Shown here in pieces: positions 27,440 through 33,400 of a stretch of 64,000 nucleotides of DNA. Position numbers and translations under genes: made by a program. Source of the DNA: Anisus vortex (Eukaryota > Mollusca > Gastropoda > Planorbidae). The stretch lies in the NCBI GenBank assembly GCA_949126835.1, contig OX421497.1:27942742-28006741 (forward strand), given 5' to 3'. The stretch's first letter is position 1. Every line of letters starts with the position of its first letter. The notes under the pieces were generated by a model. The model ran no database searches. It was given only the letters and a program-made list of their open reading frames with translations, and was not told the origin of the DNA.

Positions 27440-30400
27440 GTATGTACATACCGCATAATCTTTTTAAATACTGGACATAAAAACGTGAAATTTGCTACAA
27501 ATATTCTTTGCGTTACGGCGGTGAACACTGTCAAGGATTAAAAAAAATTAAAATGACCGCAGTGGTCAGTTTGGTCAAAATACGCGAATAAAACGACATA
27601 TTTTGGGTTCATGTTGAATTTGCCGTTCCAACTTTTTATAGTTTTTCGATCGATCGCGCTAAGAAAATAAAAAAAAAGGATGGCGTTGAGATTGTTTTCA
27701 GGATGACGTCATCAAAGTTTGCGCAGGGATAGCTGGCTGTCTTTTTTTTTATGGCGTCATCGAGTTTTGCGTATTCATTTTAATTAAATTCGCTTCAACG
27801 TTTGCTAATGTACTTTATGAATGAATAGAACAAAATATATTCACGTTTTAATTTGCGTCGTAATTTATAGCGGGATATTTTTAAATTGTTATAATGGGTA
27901 ATGATTAATGGTTTTAATGGGTATCTTACGTTGTATCTGGCAAATACAAAATTCCATCACGTTTTTATTCGTGTTGCATATGTCTACAGAATAGGTATAA
28001 AACAGAATACGCAATCGCATTTTATTTCTGTTTTGGGCAGTAATACCGACGCCATACTAAGCCTATTTAAACGCAGTGGTCCTGGTTACACTCTATATTT
28101 ATGCTTATTTAGCCTACAACGTCCTTTTCTTCAAATCTACAAGTTCGAACACCCAAAGTTAATATTTCAGGCAAAATGTGCATAAACGGTTGTGTAATAA
28201 ACTACAACAATGATGCGAAAACGACTGATTATCGTAAAAAAGAGCATGTCAAACTGCATGGCTTTCCTGACTCCATAAAGGATAAACAACAGCATAAACA
28301 ACCTCATATTAACTCATTATGAATTATATGCCTATTTCCCTTCATAATTTTAAAAGTTTATTTTGGTTTAAAAAGTATATATATTTATGTACCGGTAGCC
28401 GCAGCAATTTAGTTACCGGTACCGAGCTACGTCTAAGCCATTTTTTTTTCTAATCAGTACCGGGTAATAAATATTTTTACATCATATTGGCCTAATCATA
28501 TAATGTTCAAAAGAAAATGGGTAATTAAGTCAAATTTATATAAAAGTAAGCCTATAATGAAAGATAATGTAGGCCCTATATATATTGTATATATTTATGG
28601 CAGACGTAGATATCATTTCTCATTTTACTATATTAGCGTCTCTAGCGACCGCTGCATTGCGGAAAATGGTAACTTTTAGTGAGTGCGTATATAGGGATTG
28701 TGCATTCTGTTCTATACCTATTCTGTGTATACGTCTTATAAACTTTGTAGCGGGAATTTTTTCAATTGCCAGGCAATGTTTAAATTGCCGAGCTCAACGT
28801 TTTAAAGTTTTAATTTGTATCGTATACGTCTTATAAACTATGTAGCGGGAAATTTTTATATTGCCGGGCAATGTTTAAATTTGCCGGACCAACTTTTTAA
28901 AGTTTTAATTCATGTCGTATACGTTGAATAAACTATGATTCATATCGGTTTCAGTTGTTATTGTTTTTCCTGTTGAATTTAAAATTTAATTCTAAGTTTG
29001 CTTCCAAAGCAACAATAAATAAATAGCAAATAACACCAACAAAAACAAAAAAAAATAAAAAAAAATAAACAAATATTGCTCTACGACTAATGTTGTAGCA
29101 AAAAAATATATAAAACAATCATTTTCGAATTAACAGTACTTTTTAAAAGACATGTGAGTTCTGTTTTACAGAAAGAGTTTAATTACCAAATAAACTCACA
29201 GAATTCGATCATAGTGGTCATACTTTGAGCAAGAAATAAAAAAAAGTTATTATTATTTGTTTTTTTCTTTTTAGTTGTATATTGAATTGGTGTATAATAA
29301 AGTGTGCAAAACAAAAATAAATTTAAAAAATACTGACCACAAAAAAAAAACATACTACTTTATGTATGTTGCAAAAACAAAACTAAAAAACTATAATGTG
29401 TCAAGCATATTCTAAAAAAAAGCCCGTTCGAAGAATCGGGCACATAACGGCTTGTAGCTTATATTTATACATCAAATAAATGCATAAAACAAAAAAATAT
29501 ATTCATACATGTATATATATATATATAATATATATATATAATAATATATATGTTGTATCCGATCCCCATTGGTTTAATTTTAAGGCAAGTGACACTATTG
29601 TCTCATATTTTAGTTTTGTGATCTCGCTTTTTTCCATGTGTCGTCCATAGCTGAGTGGTTAGCGTATCCGACTGTCATGTGGGCAACGACCTGGGTCGAT
29701 TCCGCACACGCATCTTCTTCTTTATTATAAAAAAATTGCAAACTTTTGTTGGCTGTAAAAGTGTAGCTATAACTCTAAAGTAAATCATAGAAAAAGAAAA
29801 GTTATTACTTATAATGTTCATCTTTTAAAAAGCCTTGTTTGTTGTGGACTGTTGTTAGAAAATCCAACTCCACGACACCAATCACACCAACACCCTTTTC
29901 ATTGTTCTATGAGGATATACAAATTTGATAAAATATCTAGATTTTATATAGGAAGTAGAATATTTTCACTGGTACAGAACCAAAACAACAACAAACACAA
30001 AAAGATACAGTCTTTGCAGTTTACCGTTTTTTGACACCCTATCTTTTCATAAGCTTGAATCAATCTGTTTTTGTTGTACATTAAATAGCCATAATTTTGA
30101 TTGCCGTCTGTTTCACAAGAAAAACCTAAAACTATTTGGATGGGGTTTCCTTCAGTTTTCGGCATCTATAAAATAATGGAAACATTCTTAATTAAGGGCT
30201 CGTTAAATGAGCACTTATTACTTATATACAAATTGTAATAAAAATGAAAAATTATAATTTTGAAATGTTTTTTTATCAATTAATAAAAACAACCAATATG
30301 CCTAATTTTATCTAGTTTAATTATAACATATAAATCTCTCCCAACAAAAATGAATATCCTAAAATTAAAATAAAAGTTTGGAATTTCAGCTTTTCAAAAC

Positions 30401-33400
30401 AATTCCTAAAATGTCCACAAGTCTACAAAAAGTATTTGCATTTTAATATCATATAGTTAATAAGTTAGCTGAATGGACAAAAAAGATAAACGAGGCCTAA
30501 ATCTTATAAAAGCAAAATTTAAAAAAGTGAAATTAATTATATCTAAGTCTTTAAAAAGATTTTAAAATTGCGGTGCATGTATTATGAAAAATGATATAAT
30601 AGCCATAATTAAGTTGGCAGCCACATTCTTTCAGTTGACAGACACATTGTCATAGATGGCAGACATATTATTTCAGTTAACAGACATATTCATTCAGTTT
30701 ATAGACATATTCTCACAGATGGAAGACATATTCTTTCAGTTGACAGACACATTCTAACAGATGGCAGACATATTCTTTCAGTTGACAGACACATTCTCAC
30801 AGATGGCAGACGTATTCTTTCAGTTGAAAGACATTCATTAAGTTGACAGACACATTTTCACAAATGGCAGACATATTCTTTCAGTTGACATACACATTCC
30901 TACAAATGGCAGACATATTTTTTCAGTTGAAAGACATTCATTAAGTTGACAGACACATTCTCACAGATGGCAGACATATTCTTTCAGTTGGCAGACATAT
31001 TGTTTTAGTTGGCAGACACATTCTCACAGTGGCAAACATATTCTTTCAGTTGACGGACATATTCTCACAGTTGGCAGACATATTCTTTCAGTTGACAGAC
31101 ATAGATTTACAGTTGGCAGACATATTCTTTCCGTGGGCAGACACATTCTAGCAGTTACAGACATATTCTTTCAGTTGGCAGACACATTCTCACATTGGCA
31201 AACATATTCTTTCAGTTGACAGACATATTCTCACAGTTGGCAGACATATTCTTTCAGTTGACAGACATAGATTTACAGTTGGCAGACATATTCTTTCCGT
31301 GGGCAGACACATTCTAGCAGTTACAGACATATTCTTTCAGTTGGCAGACACATTCTCACATTGGCAAACATATTCTTTCAGTTGACAGACATATTCTCAC
31401 AGTTGGCAGACATATTCTTTCAGTTGACAGACATATTCTCACAGTTGGCAGACATATTCTTCACATTGCCAATATTATTGTTAAGACCACAATCCCCTTG
31501 TGGTCAGAGCCGTGTAAATGTTGTTGATAATTCTCGTTCGTCCTAGGGTAGACTTTGGTTATTATTACTTATATTTCAGTATTACATGAACTCTCCTTAT
31601 TGTCCTGGGCACAAACTCAGGATTTGCGATCTAACAGTTCCTTTCCTTGACGTTGTAGTTGTAAATAAATATATTATTGTATTGTAAACAATGAAACAAA
31701 AATAGTAACTTGACGAGGAAGCTTCAGTGTAAATGTTGTTGATAATTTAATTCAGGTGATAAAGTATATATAATAAGTGTAGAATTTACAGCAATAATAA
31801 AATAGTGCCAACACAAGCGTCCACTCTGTACAAAGCTCTGTACAAACTACTCTGCACAAGACTAACTCTGTCCAAACGGTGAACAGACCTATTACTAGGA
31901 GGGGTGAAAATAATGGTATCATTACAAAACTCATAATATAAATGATAATTTTAATATAAACTCCCTTGTACGAGAAATAATAGACTATTCCTAGCCATTC
32001 CGAGAATTTGAGGTTGGCACGAGAGTGGATTATTAGAAAAGTCTAGGCTTTAGTACCTCCCACAAAACTTGCGTTGAGAGAGAGCTGGGCGTTATTAATA
32101 CATGACAATATATATATATATATACATATGTATTATTTCAGTTGGATGAATATTCTTTCAGTTGGCAGACACATTTGTCACTCATATATATATATATTTC
32201 TCAATGTTGGCAGACTCTATTTCTCAATTGGTAGATACATTCTCTTAATTAGAACACACATTATTTCAGCTAGAAGACACATTCTCTCAGTTAACAGACA
32301 CATTCTCTCAGTTAACAGACACATCTCTATCTCGTTACTAGCCTCACACTCATCAACATACAAAATACTTAAATTGTATAAGAACAATATCTATTTCTTT
32401 TCTTGTGAGTATAGGTCCACAACTTAGCGTGAATATCATTAAAATATCTTACCAGGGAAGGAGGTTTGTATTTTAGAGTTCTGGTTTCATGTAGCATCTT
32501 TGCGATGTATTTTGTCTTAACTATTTTTTCTCGAATGAATATTTTCATTTTTGGCTTGAAATATAAAATACTGCAGTATGCCTAAAAATGTTGAACATAT
32601 TGATCAATGATAAAGGCAATAAAATTATAACGCAATTTTTAGCCTATATCTAATTGCCTTTTTTGTATGATAATAATTTAAATTAAATAATAAAAAAATT
32701 ACTAATTATTGATTTTTAATTTTAAATTTTATTATTCTAGGAATAAAAAATTAACATATACTGATGAGCTTTTTATATTAGCTCCTCTTGTTTAAAAAAT
32801 ATATTCATTGTCTCATAATGCAAAAAAATAATTGTTACAATCAGTTCAACTGCTAATGCTAGGTTATGGCTAATAGTTATAATAATTTTGATAGCAATAT
32901 ATTCAGCCAGAAATAAAAAAATAAATCTATATCACTATTTTTACGTTACAAATATTATTTTGTGTGTGTGTGTGTGTTTGTTTTAATTATTTTTTCTTTA
33001 AATTTGCAATTACTAAAGATATTTATATAAAAAAAAAACACTAACAGTGAAATATAACATGCTTACTCTGAGTGATTTCCTGTATTCTGGAACATGTTCT
33101 GTAGGACGGTGATCAACATCTTCAGAAGATCTTGCGAAAGCTTGTGGACATCGAATGTCATCGGGATCACTTTCAAAATCGAGTTCTTCGCTCCAATCCT
33201 GTAGCCTGCACACACACATACAAAATAAAATAAAAAAATAAGTGCTTGAAAACAAACTTACACGTGATGATTAGCTCAGCAGTTCCAGTTTTAAAACCAA
33301 GAAGTGACTTAGTAGTGTTACATATAAGGCTAGAAATAAAATGTTTAAAATAGTATAATTGCATCGATAGTCTCAAAGAAACGACAGAGTTGGATAATGG

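Noticed and set aside
25828..28185. Conserved 94-codon frame present in both 2.1 kb copies
   Set aside because: Conservation follows from the recent duplication of the whole unit; no homology or codon signature.
30615..31478. Regularly repeated units resembling a CRISPR array
   Set aside because: Units are contiguous and degenerate with no unique spacers, in a eukaryotic intron.
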